From JBCCCJ01 sp039029315 (GTDB taxonomy: Bacteria > Bacteroidota > Bacteroidia > J057): a stretch of 64,000 nt of DNA. Position numbers and translations under genes: made by a program. The notes beneath the pieces were generated by a model. That model saw only the letters and a program-made list of their open reading frames with translations, had not been told where the DNA came from and made no database searches. Every line of letters starts with the position of its first letter. Positions within the stretch are counted from its first letter, which is position 1. The stretch covers positions 1-64,000 of the forward strand of contig JBCCGK010000024.1 in NCBI GenBank assembly GCA_039029315.1, read 5' to 3'. This document shows positions 55,121 through 64,000 of this stretch, piece after piece.

Positions 55121-55239
55121 ACTTCATCGTTTAGTTTCCTTTCTTATTATCCTAAACAAAAGTCCAAGGATGGAAGTGAGATTCTGGAAAAAATCCACCT
55201 GGCGATTGCGCTCTGCATCGATTTAATAAACGGCACTGC

Positions 55240-55344
55240 TTAGCCTTCTTCCCCAAGACCGTCGATGATTTTGCCATTGAGGGTTTGGGCAGCGAGGGGA
55301 CAAATCGAGAACCCCAGCAGGAAGTAGCAGAAAATAGCACGCAT
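55240..55344 (-). pseudogene. Truncated third copy of the TPR-protein gene
   Basis: ATG at 55344 opens a signal peptide (MRAIFCYFLLGFSICPLAAQ) followed by TLNGKIIDGLGEEG and then TAA at 55242-55240. The 14 residues after the signal peptide are identical to the same part of the complete TPR gene just upstream, and the DNA is almost identical across about 38 bases. Similarity then stops abruptly. The gene has lost everything beyond the first strand of its Ig-like domain, so it is a remnant left by deletion or unequal recombination in a tandem gene family. Confidence 0.8.
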
Positions 55345-55386
55345 GAAACATAGATTACAGATATGGGGAAAGTTCAAAAGAAATGA

Positions 55387-58311
55387 TCATTCTGTCAATA
55401 GGGTTCGAATCTTATCCATATCGGGGTGAGTGATCCCGGTAGCTTCTAATTCCACAAAATCTGCCAAAAATACTTCTCGGAAGGTCTCATGTTGCTTTCC
55501 CGACCATGAGGTGTCAGCCCATGTCTCATATACCTTTTTTGCAGCCTTGAATTTGCCTTGCAGCAACAGGGATACCGCCTCCCAACGATGAATGGGTTGG
55601 TATGACGCATCGATCTCAAGACAGGCAAGCACACTTTTCCCTGCACCTGAATGATCCTGTATGTAGACTTGCCAACCGGATAGTACATTTAGAGATTTTG
55701 TCAAGGAGTCCGGGAGGCTTGGCCCTTCAGGATATTGCGCCAAGGCTGATTCATAGATATCAATGATTTGCTGCTGAAAAGAAATTTTGACTGGGAGGGA
55801 ATCTGTTTGACTAAGGGAGTCGCGAAGGGCACGAGAAGGGAGAATGAGGGACAACTCCTTTAAGTCAACAGTCTGGTAGAAATGTCGAAAGGGTATAACA
55901 AATTCTTTCATGAACTGAACATAAGGAACATCTGGACAACGATGAAGGGAGCTATCGGCAGCACTCATCCATTTTTTGCCTTCTTGTAGCAATTCAGGAG
56001 TAGGGTGCTTTAGTAGTTTTGATCGGGTTAAAGTTGATAAATTGATAAGGACCATGGCCACATACAGTTCGGCTTGAGGATTCTCTTTAGCAAGTCTTTT
56101 TTGGATTTCCAGGGCTTCTACGTAGACAGCAAATTCTTCAGCCAAGCGATTCAAATTTCTATATACTACTCCCAGATTGGTAAGGATCAGAGCTACGCTG
56201 GGTTCATAGGCTTTTGGATTTTCCTTTGCGAGCTGTTTGTATATTTCCAACGATTCTTTGAAAAGATCAATCGCATTGGCATCACCATGCACCAGGCCAA
56301 GGTTGGCCAAAGTCCTTCCCAAATCTTTTTTGAATCGGTTGGGATTCTTTGCGGCAAGTCGTCTTTGGATTTCGATTGCTTCCTTATAGAAAGCAATCGA
56401 TTCAGACCGACGATTCAATTCAAAATATACGACGCCTAGATTATTGAGAGTCTGGGTCAAATCCAACTCGAAACGCTGAGGATATTGTTTTGCGAGCCTT
56501 CTTTGAACCTCAAGTGCCTCTGAATATCTAGCAATCGCCTCATCATGCCTATCCAGATCGTCCAAGCATGTTCCAAGATTGTTAAGCGTTCGGATTATCT
56601 CAGGCTCGAACCGCTCTGGATTCTCTTTTAAGAGTGGCCTTTGGATTGCCAAAGCTTCTTCATAAAGAGTAACTGCATCCTCAAAGCGTTTCATAATAGA
56701 ATAGGTGTTGCCCAAATTTAGGAGAGTCAATGCTATATCTGGCTGGTAGCGCTGTGGATTCTCTTTTGCTAGCTGCCTTCTGATATTCAAAGCTTCTTTA
56801 AAAACAGCGATCGCGTCATCATAGCGATTCAGGTTATTATTGATGTTTCCCAAGTTGTTGAGTGAACTCGCTACATCTGGCACGAAGCGTTGTGGATTTT
56901 CCTTTGAGAGCCTCCTGATGATTGTTAAGGATTCTTCAATAGTAGAGATTGCATCAACGTAGCGATTCAAATCTGCATAAGCATTACCTACAGCATTGAG
57001 AGCCACTACCAACCCTGGTTCAAAATGCTGTGGGTTTTTCTTTGAAAGCCTCCTTCTGATTACCAAAGCTTCTTCATAAAAACTGATCGCGTCATCATAG
57101 CGATTCAGATCCTGATATGTGTTCCCCAGATTGATGAGTATTGTTGCCAAATCCGCTTCAAAGTGTTGTGAATTTTCCTTCGAAAATTCCCTTCTGATAT
57201 CTAAGGCTTCTTCAAGAAAACTTAACGCTTCGTCATAGCGACTCAGGGCATCACAAGCTAAGCCTATACTAGTGAGGGTGAGTGCCAAATCCGTCTTGAA
57301 GCGCGAAGGATTCTTCTCTACGAGCTGTCTTCTGATCTCCAAAGCCTCCTGAAAGGCAATGATCGCATCTGCTCCTTGATTCTGAGCATGCAGTCCTCTT
57401 CCAAGGTAATGCATCGACATGCTCCTATACCAATCATTGCCTCCAGATACATTCTTCATCAAACTGGCAAATTGGATGAGTTTCTGACTTTGGTTTTGTT
57501 CCTCTAGATAGGCACAGAGAGTCATCAAATTGCCCAGGTTCATCGTATCTGCCATGACTGCAGCCTCGTAATATTCCTGGGCTTTATCGAACCTGAGTTC
57601 TGTCAAGGCCATATCAGCTGCCTTTATCAGGCTTGAGATGTCTTGTTGGTTTGCTTGTTTCATTCTGGCCACAATTTGCTTGCGAGCCTCAATTCGTTTT
57701 ATGATTTTTTCTGCATCCAATACATTCAATGCTTCCTCAACTTTTCCTTCCTGGTATAACTGCATGGCTTGGGTGAGTTCATCCGATGAAGACTGTGGGT
57801 CGAAGCGGGATAAACGTGCTGCTAAAGAATCAGCCATTTTCAGAGCACTCTCATAATCTGCATGAAGCTTGGCGATCGCTGCATAATTGGCTTCTTCAGC
57901 AAATCGCTTCGCCGCTGTATCAAAATTCACCTGAATGTTGCGCTCAACTGTAATTTTGTAAAATTTTAGAGCCAATTTATCACGTTGATGTTCAGGTGCT
58001 AGATGAACTTTGACACGATCCAGCGGATTGTCAGGCAGCCGAGGATGTGTCGCTTCCCGGTTGATCACCGCATAGCCTTCCATGGCGATGTCGAGAGGGA
58101 TTTTGGTCCCGGGGCGAAGTCCCGGAAGACTCAGGCTAAAGGTGCCGAGCTCCTGATCCGAGAAAGCTGTAGCAAAGCCTGAAACTTCTACGCGGACATT
58201 GGGCAGACCCTCTTCACCTAGACCATCGATGATTTTGCCATTGAGGGTTTGGGCATGAATGGAAGAAGTTTGGAAGACTGAAAACAAGAAGAATAGAATT
58301 CCTGGCCGCAT
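55387..58311 (-). CDS. Exported TPR protein with N-terminal carboxypeptidase-regulatory-like domain
   Basis: About 974 residues from the ATG at 58311; a TTG two codons upstream is less likely. Signal peptide (about 1-20), then an Ig-like carboxypeptidase-regulatory domain (about 22-107; LNGKIIDGLGEEGLPNVRVE, GTFSLSLPGLRPGTKIPLDI). A conserved helical segment follows (about 110-250), then about ten 42-residue kinesin-light-chain-type TPR units (RYDDAISFYEEALVIRRRLS, GNTYQDLN, NPQRFVPDVA-type). A C-terminal region ends ITHPDMDKIRTLLTE. It probably acts in the periplasm or at the surface as a protein-binding scaffold. It follows its paralogue by eight bases or so and is the last complete gene of the CHAT operon. 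Confidence 0.82.
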   Translation of the reverse strand: MRPGILFFLFSVFQTSSIHAQTLNGKIIDGLGEEGLPNVRVEVSGFATAFSDQELGTFSLSLPGLRPGTKIPLDIAMEGYAVINREATHPRLPDNPLDRVKVHLAPEHQRDKLALKFYKITVERNIQVNFDTAAKRFAEEANYAAIAKLHADYESALKMADSLAARLSRFDPQSSSDELTQAMQLYQEGKVEEALNVLDAEKIIKRIEARKQIVARMKQANQQDISSLIKAADMALTELRFDKAQEYYEAAVMADTMNLGNLMTLCAYLEEQNQSQKLIQFASLMKNVSGGNDWYRSMSMHYLGRGLHAQNQGADAIIAFQEALEIRRQLVEKNPSRFKTDLALTLTSIGLACDALSRYDEALSFLEEALDIRREFSKENSQHFEADLATILINLGNTYQDLNRYDDAISFYEEALVIRRRLSKKNPQHFEPGLVVALNAVGNAYADLNRYVDAISTIEESLTIIRRLSKENPQRFVPDVASSLNNLGNINNNLNRYDDAIAVFKEALNIRRQLAKENPQRYQPDIALTLLNLGNTYSIMKRFEDAVTLYEEALAIQRPLLKENPERFEPEIIRTLNNLGTCLDDLDRHDEAIARYSEALEVQRRLAKQYPQRFELDLTQTLNNLGVVYFELNRRSESIAFYKEAIEIQRRLAAKNPNRFKKDLGRTLANLGLVHGDANAIDLFKESLEIYKQLAKENPKAYEPSVALILTNLGVVYRNLNRLAEEFAVYVEALEIQKRLAKENPQAELYVAMVLINLSTLTRSKLLKHPTPELLQEGKKWMSAADSSLHRCPDVPYVQFMKEFVIPFRHFYQTVDLKELSLILPSRALRDSLSQTDSLPVKISFQQQIIDIYESALAQYPEGPSLPDSLTKSLNVLSGWQVYIQDHSGAGKSVLACLEIDASYQPIHRWEAVSLLLQGKFKAAKKVYETWADTSWSGKQHETFREVFLADFVELEATGITHPDMDKIRTLLTE
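56038..57366 (-). repeat. Tandem TPR-coding repeats of about 126 bases
   Basis: About ten consecutive copies encoding the 42-residue TPR unit of the exported TPR protein. Copies share phrases such as GAITRY-type helices, EEALxIRRxL and KENPQRF, and are similar enough in DNA that copy number could change by recombination. Confidence 0.65.
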
Positions 58312-58324
58312 AAGCAAGGATGTT

Positions 58325-60970
58325 TTATTGGACCAATAGTTCCCGGATGTGGGACAGGTCTGGATGGTTGATCCCTATTGTTCTCAACTTTTCCAAATCT
58401 GATAAAAAGACTTCTTTGAAGGTGTTAGCTTCCTCTCCGGGCCAGGGTTGATCAGACCATTCATGATAGAGCTTTGTGGCTTGTTTCTTTTTTCCTTGTA
58501 AGAGCAGTGAAGGGGCCAACCAGCGATGAATAGAAGGATAATCACGTTGAAGGTTTATACATTTTCTGGCTGTCAACTCAGCCTCTTTGTAATCATTATT
58601 AAATAGCTGCCAGCAGCTTAAAGAATCCAGAGATTTAGCGAGTAAGTCTGGAATATTCGGCGCTTGAGGATAGCTAATATAGGCGTTCTCATAAAGGTTA
58701 ATTTTGCGCTTTTGAATAGGGATTTTAAGAGCTATAGATTCCGCCTCATCAATAGAATCAGTCAGACTGTGTACGGGTTGGATTAACTTAATTTCCCTTA
58801 AATCAGCTTTTTTATAGTCAGCTTCCAGCTTGAAATATATATCCCTAATATGCTGAACAAATGCATTCTCAGAACATTTTTCCAAATAGGAATCTCCCTG
58901 CGCCAAACAGGATAAGCCTAATTCGATGAGTTGATCCTCTCCTTTCCTCACAAACCAATCGTAGTACATGATCGCCATACTGATGTTCGTTCCAGCTAAA
59001 TTCTGATAATACCTGGATTGATTTCCTTCAACCAAACTCTCAAAAACCATCATTGCCTCTTTGAACACCTCCTCAGCTTCTGGAAATTTTCTCAACTTAT
59101 TAAGGGCAATCCCATAGTTTAATAGTGAATTCCCCAAATACGGATTGAATCTGCGGGGATTATTCTTTGCCAAATTTCTCCTGATTTCAATTGCTTCTTC
59201 ACTAGCCTGGATCGATTCCTGATAACGATCAAGATCTATTAGAGTTGAAGCAATATTGAGAAGATTCATAGAAATTTTGAATTCAATTCCTGGCTGACCA
59301 TTTGATACTTGCCTATTTATTTCAAGTGCCCGCTGGAAATAATTCAATCCAAGTTTATCGTCCTCCTCCACCAAACCCAAATTATTGTAGGCTCCTGCTA
59401 CATTCGCCGTATAAAGCTTCGGAGAGCGTTTGGCTAATTTTTTCCGCACTTCCAACACTTTCAAAAACATGCGATGTGCTTCTGCTTTTTGACCCATTTC
59501 TCGTTGAAGCAAAGCAAAGTTATTCAGGACATAAACGAAATCCGGATCATATCTGATAGGATCTTTTTTTGATAACTTCTCGAGTATTTTCAGAGATTCT
59601 GTATATACCTCACTCGCCCTTGAGTAATCGAGCTTTTCAGCTAAGGTGTACGCAAGGTTATTCAAAGAAGAAGCAAGAGAATATTCATAACGTTCTGGAT
59701 TTTGGAGGGACAGTTTACGTCGGATTTCTATGCTTTCTTTGTAAACATGGATTGCATCTTGATATCGATTGCTCATATAATACCCATTTCCAAGATTTGA
59801 AAAAATAGTAGCCAAATCATCCAAATAATGGCTGGGTTTTAGCTCTGCCAATCGTTGCCATAGTTTCAAAGAGGTTTCAGAGGCCTCCAGGCTTTCTTCC
59901 ATCTTGTTCAACTTTCTTTGGGCAATTCCAATATAATTGAGGCAGCTTGCCATATGACTTTGCCAGAAAATAGAATCGGGGTTCCTCATCTGCTCTAATA
60001 CAGTTTTTGCATCCAAGAGATGATCGAGTGCCTTGCGATCTTGATTCATTGTGATGTAGGAATATCCAATCTCATTGAGTAGGATCACTTGCATGTCTTC
60101 ATCTGGATGTTGTCTTAGAGCGAGAAAAAAAATATTCAGTGCTTTTTCAATGAGGTTTCGCTCCCGGAAGAATAATCCAATCATTTTGAGATTTTCCACT
60201 TTGCCTGTATCCAATTGGATCAAAGCATCATAATATTTTTCAGCTTCATCGAATCGAAGGGCTGATAAGGCCATATCGGCAGCCTTAAAAAGGCTTGAAT
60301 AATCTTGTTGATTGGCTTCAATTAAGTCATTGATAGCATTTTTTCTGTTTTCGATCCTATTGATTATTTTATCTGCATCTAATATTTCTAATGCCTCATT
60401 TATCTTCCCTTTCTGAAATAACTGCATAGCGATGGTAATGTCCTCAGAGGCCATTTGAGGATCAAATTGAGCCAATCTCGCAGCAAGTGAATCGCTCATC
60501 TTAAGGGCTGATTCCTTATCTGAATGAAGTTTGCCGATGGCTTCATAATTGGCCTCCTTTGCAAATCGCTTCGCCGCTGCATCAAAATTCACCTGAATAT
60601 TTCGCTCGACATTGATTTTGTAAAAGGAGAGAGCCAGTTCATCTCGTTTGTCTTTCGGAGCGAGATGAATCTTGATGCGATCCAGTGGATTATCAGGAAG
60701 ACGGGGCTGGGTTGCTTCCCTGTTGATTACCGCATAGCCTTCTTTGGCGATGTCCAGGGGGATTTTGGCTCCAGGGCGAAGACCAGGGAGGCTCAGACTA
60801 AAGGTACCCATCTCCTGATCAGAAAAAGCTGTAGCAAAGCCCGCAACTTCCACTCGGACATTGGGCATGCCTTCTTCGCCCAGACCGTCGATGATTTTTC
60901 CATTGAGTACCTGGGCAGTCAGGGAAGTGCTCAGGAGAAACAAAAATAAGAGCAGGGATAGACGTGGCAT
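58325..60970 (-). CDS. Exported TPR protein, paralogue with conserved N-terminal domain
   Basis: An 881-residue exported protein with signal peptide (about 1-19). It has the same Ig-like domain as its neighbour (LNGKIIDGLGEEGMPNVRVE; ATAFSDQEMGTFSLSLPG) and the same helical segment up to about residue 250. The TPR part then diverges: units are less regular (YQDAIHVYKESIEIRRKLSL, ERYEYSLASSLNNLAYTLAE, YQESIQASEEAIEIRRNLAK). The C-terminal region is again alike (WLAPSLLLQGKKKQATKLYH, INHPDLSHIRELL). It lies 88 bases after the CHAT gene. It probably binds proteins outside the inner membrane, perhaps acting on or with the CHAT protein's extracytoplasmic domain. Confidence 0.82.
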   Translation of the reverse strand: MPRLSLLLFLFLLSTSLTAQVLNGKIIDGLGEEGMPNVRVEVAGFATAFSDQEMGTFSLSLPGLRPGAKIPLDIAKEGYAVINREATQPRLPDNPLDRIKIHLAPKDKRDELALSFYKINVERNIQVNFDAAAKRFAKEANYEAIGKLHSDKESALKMSDSLAARLAQFDPQMASEDITIAMQLFQKGKINEALEILDADKIINRIENRKNAINDLIEANQQDYSSLFKAADMALSALRFDEAEKYYDALIQLDTGKVENLKMIGLFFRERNLIEKALNIFFLALRQHPDEDMQVILLNEIGYSYITMNQDRKALDHLLDAKTVLEQMRNPDSIFWQSHMASCLNYIGIAQRKLNKMEESLEASETSLKLWQRLAELKPSHYLDDLATIFSNLGNGYYMSNRYQDAIHVYKESIEIRRKLSLQNPERYEYSLASSLNNLAYTLAEKLDYSRASEVYTESLKILEKLSKKDPIRYDPDFVYVLNNFALLQREMGQKAEAHRMFLKVLEVRKKLAKRSPKLYTANVAGAYNNLGLVEEDDKLGLNYFQRALEINRQVSNGQPGIEFKISMNLLNIASTLIDLDRYQESIQASEEAIEIRRNLAKNNPRRFNPYLGNSLLNYGIALNKLRKFPEAEEVFKEAMMVFESLVEGNQSRYYQNLAGTNISMAIMYYDWFVRKGEDQLIELGLSCLAQGDSYLEKCSENAFVQHIRDIYFKLEADYKKADLREIKLIQPVHSLTDSIDEAESIALKIPIQKRKINLYENAYISYPQAPNIPDLLAKSLDSLSCWQLFNNDYKEAELTARKCINLQRDYPSIHRWLAPSLLLQGKKKQATKLYHEWSDQPWPGEEANTFKEVFLSDLEKLRTIGINHPDLSHIRELLVQ

Positions 60971-61058
60971 GACTATTCTTTTAAAATGGTCCTGAAAGAT
61001 GTGAAAGGGAAAGGAAGATCAAAGTAGCAATTTTCTGCGGAAATGCGAAAGAGCTTCT

Positions 61059-62312
61059 CTACTCTCGAAGCAGAACCAATTCAATCTCATCCAGATCTGC
61101 ATGTAATTTGTAAGAGGCACTCCTGGCTTGATAGCCTGCCTTTTGCCAGCGAAGGGTATGCACCAGTTTGGGTACATCTTCAGCCTTGACTGGCAAAACA
61201 AATCGACCATCTTCCCCACTCGAAATAGAAGTATCTCCTAATTGGATCTGTACTCCCTCAAGACTTTCCCCTGATTCTCCTCTTACCCATCCCTGAATGC
61301 GGGTTAGATTGGGATGCCACAGAAGTCGCAATGCCTCTGGTGTTTTGGAGATTTCGATCAGACTGTCCTCCAGGATGAGGAATTTAGAGTCAAGACTAAT
61401 GGGCACTTTGCCATGACTTCCTTTCACTTGTGGAATCTCCAAAGCTGATCCCCTCTCCAATTCCAACTCCAGTTTGCGGTCAGGAAGATGCACACGTAAG
61501 AAATGATGGATGTCATTGTGTGGAGTGGCAAAATGAAGCTGAGCACTGGTTCCATCTGGATACTGAATAGGCAAGCGCATATCGAAAGGCAAGACATTCA
61601 TCCAAAACCAATAGGTTCCCAGGCAGGTCACGATCAACAAGCTTGCTGCAATACCTGTTATTTTCCATGGAAATGGAGCCTTTGTCGCCAATGCCCATGG
61701 CTCCTGTTCAGGATCATACAATCGCCAAGGTAGGACACTGTCTTTCTGTTCTTCCACCTCTTCAAACACCAGACTCCGACGCTGCCCACCCAGTTGAGCG
61801 ACCGTTGCGCCTTCTGCTTCCTCAAAACTTTGACTGATAGGATGCCCCACTGCGAGACTTTGGAAAAACTGACTCGCAAAATTGAGGGCTGCTTGATCAC
61901 TGATGGGCGTATCTGTCAGAATTAGACGTGGAATCCCTGCTTTTTGAAAGGGCGTTTGTTGGGCCGCAGTGGCACAACCATTCATAAAAACCAATTCAAT
62001 CCCCTTTTGCTGTCCCAAAAACTGCGCAAGCCCTCGTACATCCAATGGTTTCTTAGATCCACTCAACATTAGCTCCAAATCCTGTGCATGGCCACCATAG
62101 TGGAAGATTCTAATCCTGTCTCCAAAGCTGCGGAAGGCATCAAAAATATCCTCTGCCGTCGCATTGGGCAGCTCTTCAAGTTGGAGCAATTTCTTCTCGA
62201 CCAGGGGCGCCAAAGCTTTGCGAATGCTGCGTTGCTCCTCTGCAATGCTTCTCAGAAATCTCCCTTCGCGATCATTGGCAAAGGCCAGAAGAATGATAGG
62301 GATGTTTGCCAT
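61059..62312 (-). CDS. Membrane-anchored CHAT-domain protease
   Basis: A 417-residue protein. The cytoplasmic CHAT domain (about 1-185) has IFHYGGHAQDLEL with catalytic His75, ELVFMNGCATAAQQTP with catalytic Cys113, and GIPRLILTDTPISDQAALNF. One membrane helix spans about 217-237 (ITGIAASLLIVTCLGTYWFW). The extracytoplasmic part ends in a carboxypeptidase-regulatory-like Ig domain (about 342-415; RIQGWVRGESGESLEGVQIQ, SGEDGRFVLPVKAED), similar in type to the Ig domains of the two TPR proteins that follow. Sensing outside and proteolysis inside is a reasonable model, by inference. It is the first gene of the CHAT-TPR-TPR operon. Confidence 0.85.
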   Translation of the reverse strand: MANIPIILLAFANDREGRFLRSIAEEQRSIRKALAPLVEKKLLQLEELPNATAEDIFDAFRSFGDRIRIFHYGGHAQDLELMLSGSKKPLDVRGLAQFLGQQKGIELVFMNGCATAAQQTPFQKAGIPRLILTDTPISDQAALNFASQFFQSLAVGHPISQSFEEAEGATVAQLGGQRRSLVFEEVEEQKDSVLPWRLYDPEQEPWALATKAPFPWKITGIAASLLIVTCLGTYWFWMNVLPFDMRLPIQYPDGTSAQLHFATPHNDIHHFLRVHLPDRKLELELERGSALEIPQVKGSHGKVPISLDSKFLILEDSLIEISKTPEALRLLWHPNLTRIQGWVRGESGESLEGVQIQLGDTSISSGEDGRFVLPVKAEDVPKLVHTLRWQKAGYQARSASYKLHADLDEIELVLLRE

Positions 62313-62599
62313 GGGATGAAGGCTTCAGGATATAAACAAGGAAGATAATTGTCTCAATTGTTCCCAAGAAATCAGACCTACGACTCATATCTATCATTGT
62401 TTGTTCGGAATCAATCTATCAAAATTTGCATGATAATAAAATAGCACCCCAGACAAGTTATACTCATGAAAGTCAAATTTGAAGGAAGATTTTGTGTTCT
62501 GCTATCCAACACCCAACCGAACTACCATAATTGAGGAAACTTAAGCTGATACGCATCCCCAAATTACCCCAAAACCACCATTTTCACAATTATCCCAAA
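62313..62599. other. Intergenic region
   Basis: A 287-base gap between two minus-strand genes, AT-rich, with no exact -7 element, strong hairpin or supported frame. It should contain the promoter of the CHAT-TPR operon. Confidence 0.35.
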
Positions 62600-64000
62600 T
62601 CACTCCTCTGGCAACAATGACATCATCGGCACCACCTCCCCAAAAGCCGAAGGATTGTAATAGCGCAAAAAGAAATCAAAGTGCATCTCTACAAAGGCGT
62701 ATCCAGAGATCATCGGATGGCACAGATTCCCCATCGCATAGTGCTCAGCAATATAATGCGCCAGAGAAGGATCTAGTTCATAGAAGAATGAATAAAACAG
62801 CTGATGGGACTGCTCTGTAGAGAGGGATTTCTGTTGGAGAAGATCTATCACCTCTGGAATCAAAGAAGACATGCTTATTCCTTCTCCAGGGACATAAAAG
62901 GCAGCTAAAGAGCCGCTGCCCAAATTGAGATCCTCAAAACCAGTGGAGCGTTCCTGAAACAGCTTAATATATTTTGATTCCTTTCTGTCAGAAGGCAGGG
63001 ATTTGGTTTTGTGTTTGTTCCACCAGCTATTGTGGTCTCCCATGGCTTTCGTCAAGGCTTTTTCATCCGGAAAAAAGACCAATCGCTTGCCAAAGTAACT
63101 GAGGAAGGCTTCTTCCATTTCCTGGGTGATTTCGCGAATCTTCTCCTGTTGATCCTCTGACCAACCATGGAAGTTTTGGAATTGGGGATCTACCCGCATC
63201 TTGTCGAGATCTTTGTCTTTTTTGCCCCACGCCATATACGTCCCACTGAGCCACCATTTCCCTTGCCAGGGGACAATGTTGAACACCGCGAGCTCTTCCC
63301 CAGCCGTCATCTGCGAGAGTTCGAGATCCATAGATTCCCGGCAAATGGCAAACTTCCGCTTGGTATGGACAAAGCTAAAATGGTAACTGTCTTCATCATG
63401 CCCTTCGTAAAGGAACATTCCAGGCAATCGCTGAGTCATGTTACGAACATCGGTCCGCACTTCTTCAGAACATCTTGCTACCTCAGCCAACCATTCAGCA
63501 GCAGTCAATCCACAGCAGGAGGTGTTTTTTGTAAACAGGAAATCCTCCTTCATGCCGTATATCATCATTTCTGGCTCCACCTTTTGCATCAACTCAGGCT
63601 TGTCCTCAAAAAACTCCTCAATTCTTTCTTGCAAAGCTGGAATGAATTCAGGACCGAGCAAGTAATTCTCAAAGGCCATCCAATCCAGGATCATTTTGAG
63701 ATCGAAATAAAAGGTGTCTGCCGAGAGATCGAGCCATTGCTCATAGAAATCAGTTGAGGGCAATTCATCTATCTGTTCTTCAAATAAATCGTACAGGTGA
63801 TTTGCAACTTCCAGAATGGGTTCACCATATGGATCGAGGGTTTTATGAGCCATTTTGCCCAAATGGTACCAAATCAGATAGGCAAAATCCTGCGGATTGA
63901 GATAATCAGGATCATAGTCTTCCAGATCATAAAAGGGAAGGGCATATCCGTACAACTCCTTGTTTTTTCGCTGAAAAGCTTTCCACAAGCCAATTTCGTT
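62600..64000 (-). CDS. Uncharacterised protein, N-terminus cut by the window edge
   Basis: At least 466 residues. The frame is open through the right edge (NEIGLWKAFQRKNKELYGYA), so the true start lies outside; the TTG at 63988 is not needed. No signal peptide is visible. The protein is rich in aromatic and acidic residues (FYDLEDYDPDYLNPQDFAYL, LSADTFYFDLKMILDWMAF) with an internal CCGLTAAEWLAEVARCS segment and a C-terminal FYELDPSLAHYIAEHYAMG. A link to the Bacteroidota DUF3843 family crossed my mind, but I am not certain of it. Function unknown. Confidence 0.7.
   Translation of the reverse strand, partial: NEIGLWKAFQRKNKELYGYALPFYDLEDYDPDYLNPQDFAYLIWYHLGKMAHKTLDPYGEPILEVANHLYDLFEEQIDELPSTDFYEQWLDLSADTFYFDLKMILDWMAFENYLLGPEFIPALQERIEEFFEDKPELMQKVEPEMMIYGMKEDFLFTKNTSCCGLTAAEWLAEVARCSEEVRTDVRNMTQRLPGMFLYEGHDEDSYHFSFVHTKRKFAICRESMDLELSQMTAGEELAVFNIVPWQGKWWLSGTYMAWGKKDKDLDKMRVDPQFQNFHGWSEDQQEKIREITQEMEEAFLSYFGKRLVFFPDEKALTKAMGDHNSWWNKHKTKSLPSDRKESKYIKLFQERSTGFEDLNLGSGSLAAFYVPGEGISMSSLIPEVIDLLQQKSLSTEQSHQLFYSFFYELDPSLAHYIAEHYAMGNLCHPMISGYAFVEMHFDFFLRYYNPSAFGEVVPMMSLLPEE

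Larger units (their letters stand above)
54863..55239. other. Intergenic region with inverted repeats
   Basis: A 377-base gap holding an imperfect 20-base inverted repeat at 54907-54967 and a REP-like palindrome at 55081-55120. It also contains decayed sequence beyond the truncated TPR gene. No supported reading frame. Confidence 0.5.

Noticed and set aside
55152..55340. Minus-strand frame of 62 codons
   Set aside because: It is the wrong frame over the truncated TPR gene, whose real frame starts at 55344 with a signal peptide.
56038..57366. CRISPR-like repeat array
   Set aside because: The regular repeats are about 126 bases long, lie in frame inside a gene and encode TPR units, without spacers.

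Overview
The window comes from a member of the Bacteroidota. The evidence is two ECF-sigma/FecR/TonB-receptor loci, a SusC/SusD pair, a type IX secretion C-terminal sorting domain, -7 elements of the TAnnTTTG type, and FG-GAP/ASPIC and PA14/cytochrome/sorbosone-dehydrogenase lipoproteins. The mix resembles marine, polysaccharide-using Saprospiria or Cytophagia, but the genus cannot be fixed from the sequence alone. I saw no rRNA, tRNA, CRISPR array or complete insertion sequence; the far left edge carries only the first codons of a possible transposase-like gene.

Left third (1-18.4 kb), mostly ordinary metabolism and uptake. NagA converges on a 5'-nucleotidase. Next come an acidic repeat lipoprotein, a sigma-FecR-TonB receptor operon (3.3-7.5 kb), single enzymes (DHFR/RibD-like, ABM monooxygenase, ADP-ribosylglycohydrolase, VOC), a T9SS-exported beta-propeller protein and a heparinase II/III-like lyase carrying an extra N-terminal DUF6265-like domain. 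A plus-strand group follows: AraC regulator, MsrB, MsrA, a single-Cys OsmC protein and a CxxC thioredoxin-fold protein. It looks like an oxidative-damage repair group.

Middle (18.5-32.4 kb) is a nutrient-uptake locus. A sigma factor is divergent from FecR-SusC-SusD, followed by a large FG-GAP/ASPIC lipoprotein and a cytochrome c/PA14/sorbosone-dehydrogenase lipoprotein.

Right half (32.5-62.3 kb) is the unusual part, almost entirely on the minus strand. One run reads: sigma-like regulator with an anti-sigma-like tail; STAND-like protein with a degenerate P-loop; tandem-repeat protein resembling SPFH/band-7; TerY-like vWA; membrane PP2C phosphatase; membrane Ser/Thr kinase; then three exported proteins. 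Two of those exported proteins seem to share a domain with the kinase's extracytoplasmic tail. Upstream lies a CHAT-type protease whose C-terminal motif resembles one near the N-terminus of the STAND-like protein, suggesting prion-like (BASS-type) effector-sensor coupling. I regard this as the best candidate for an undescribed conflict or stress-signalling system. Beyond it are a 1439-aa VIT-vWA-TonB receptor fusion and a second locus: a membrane CHAT protease, two exported TPR paralogues and a truncated third copy. The window ends inside an uncharacterised gene.
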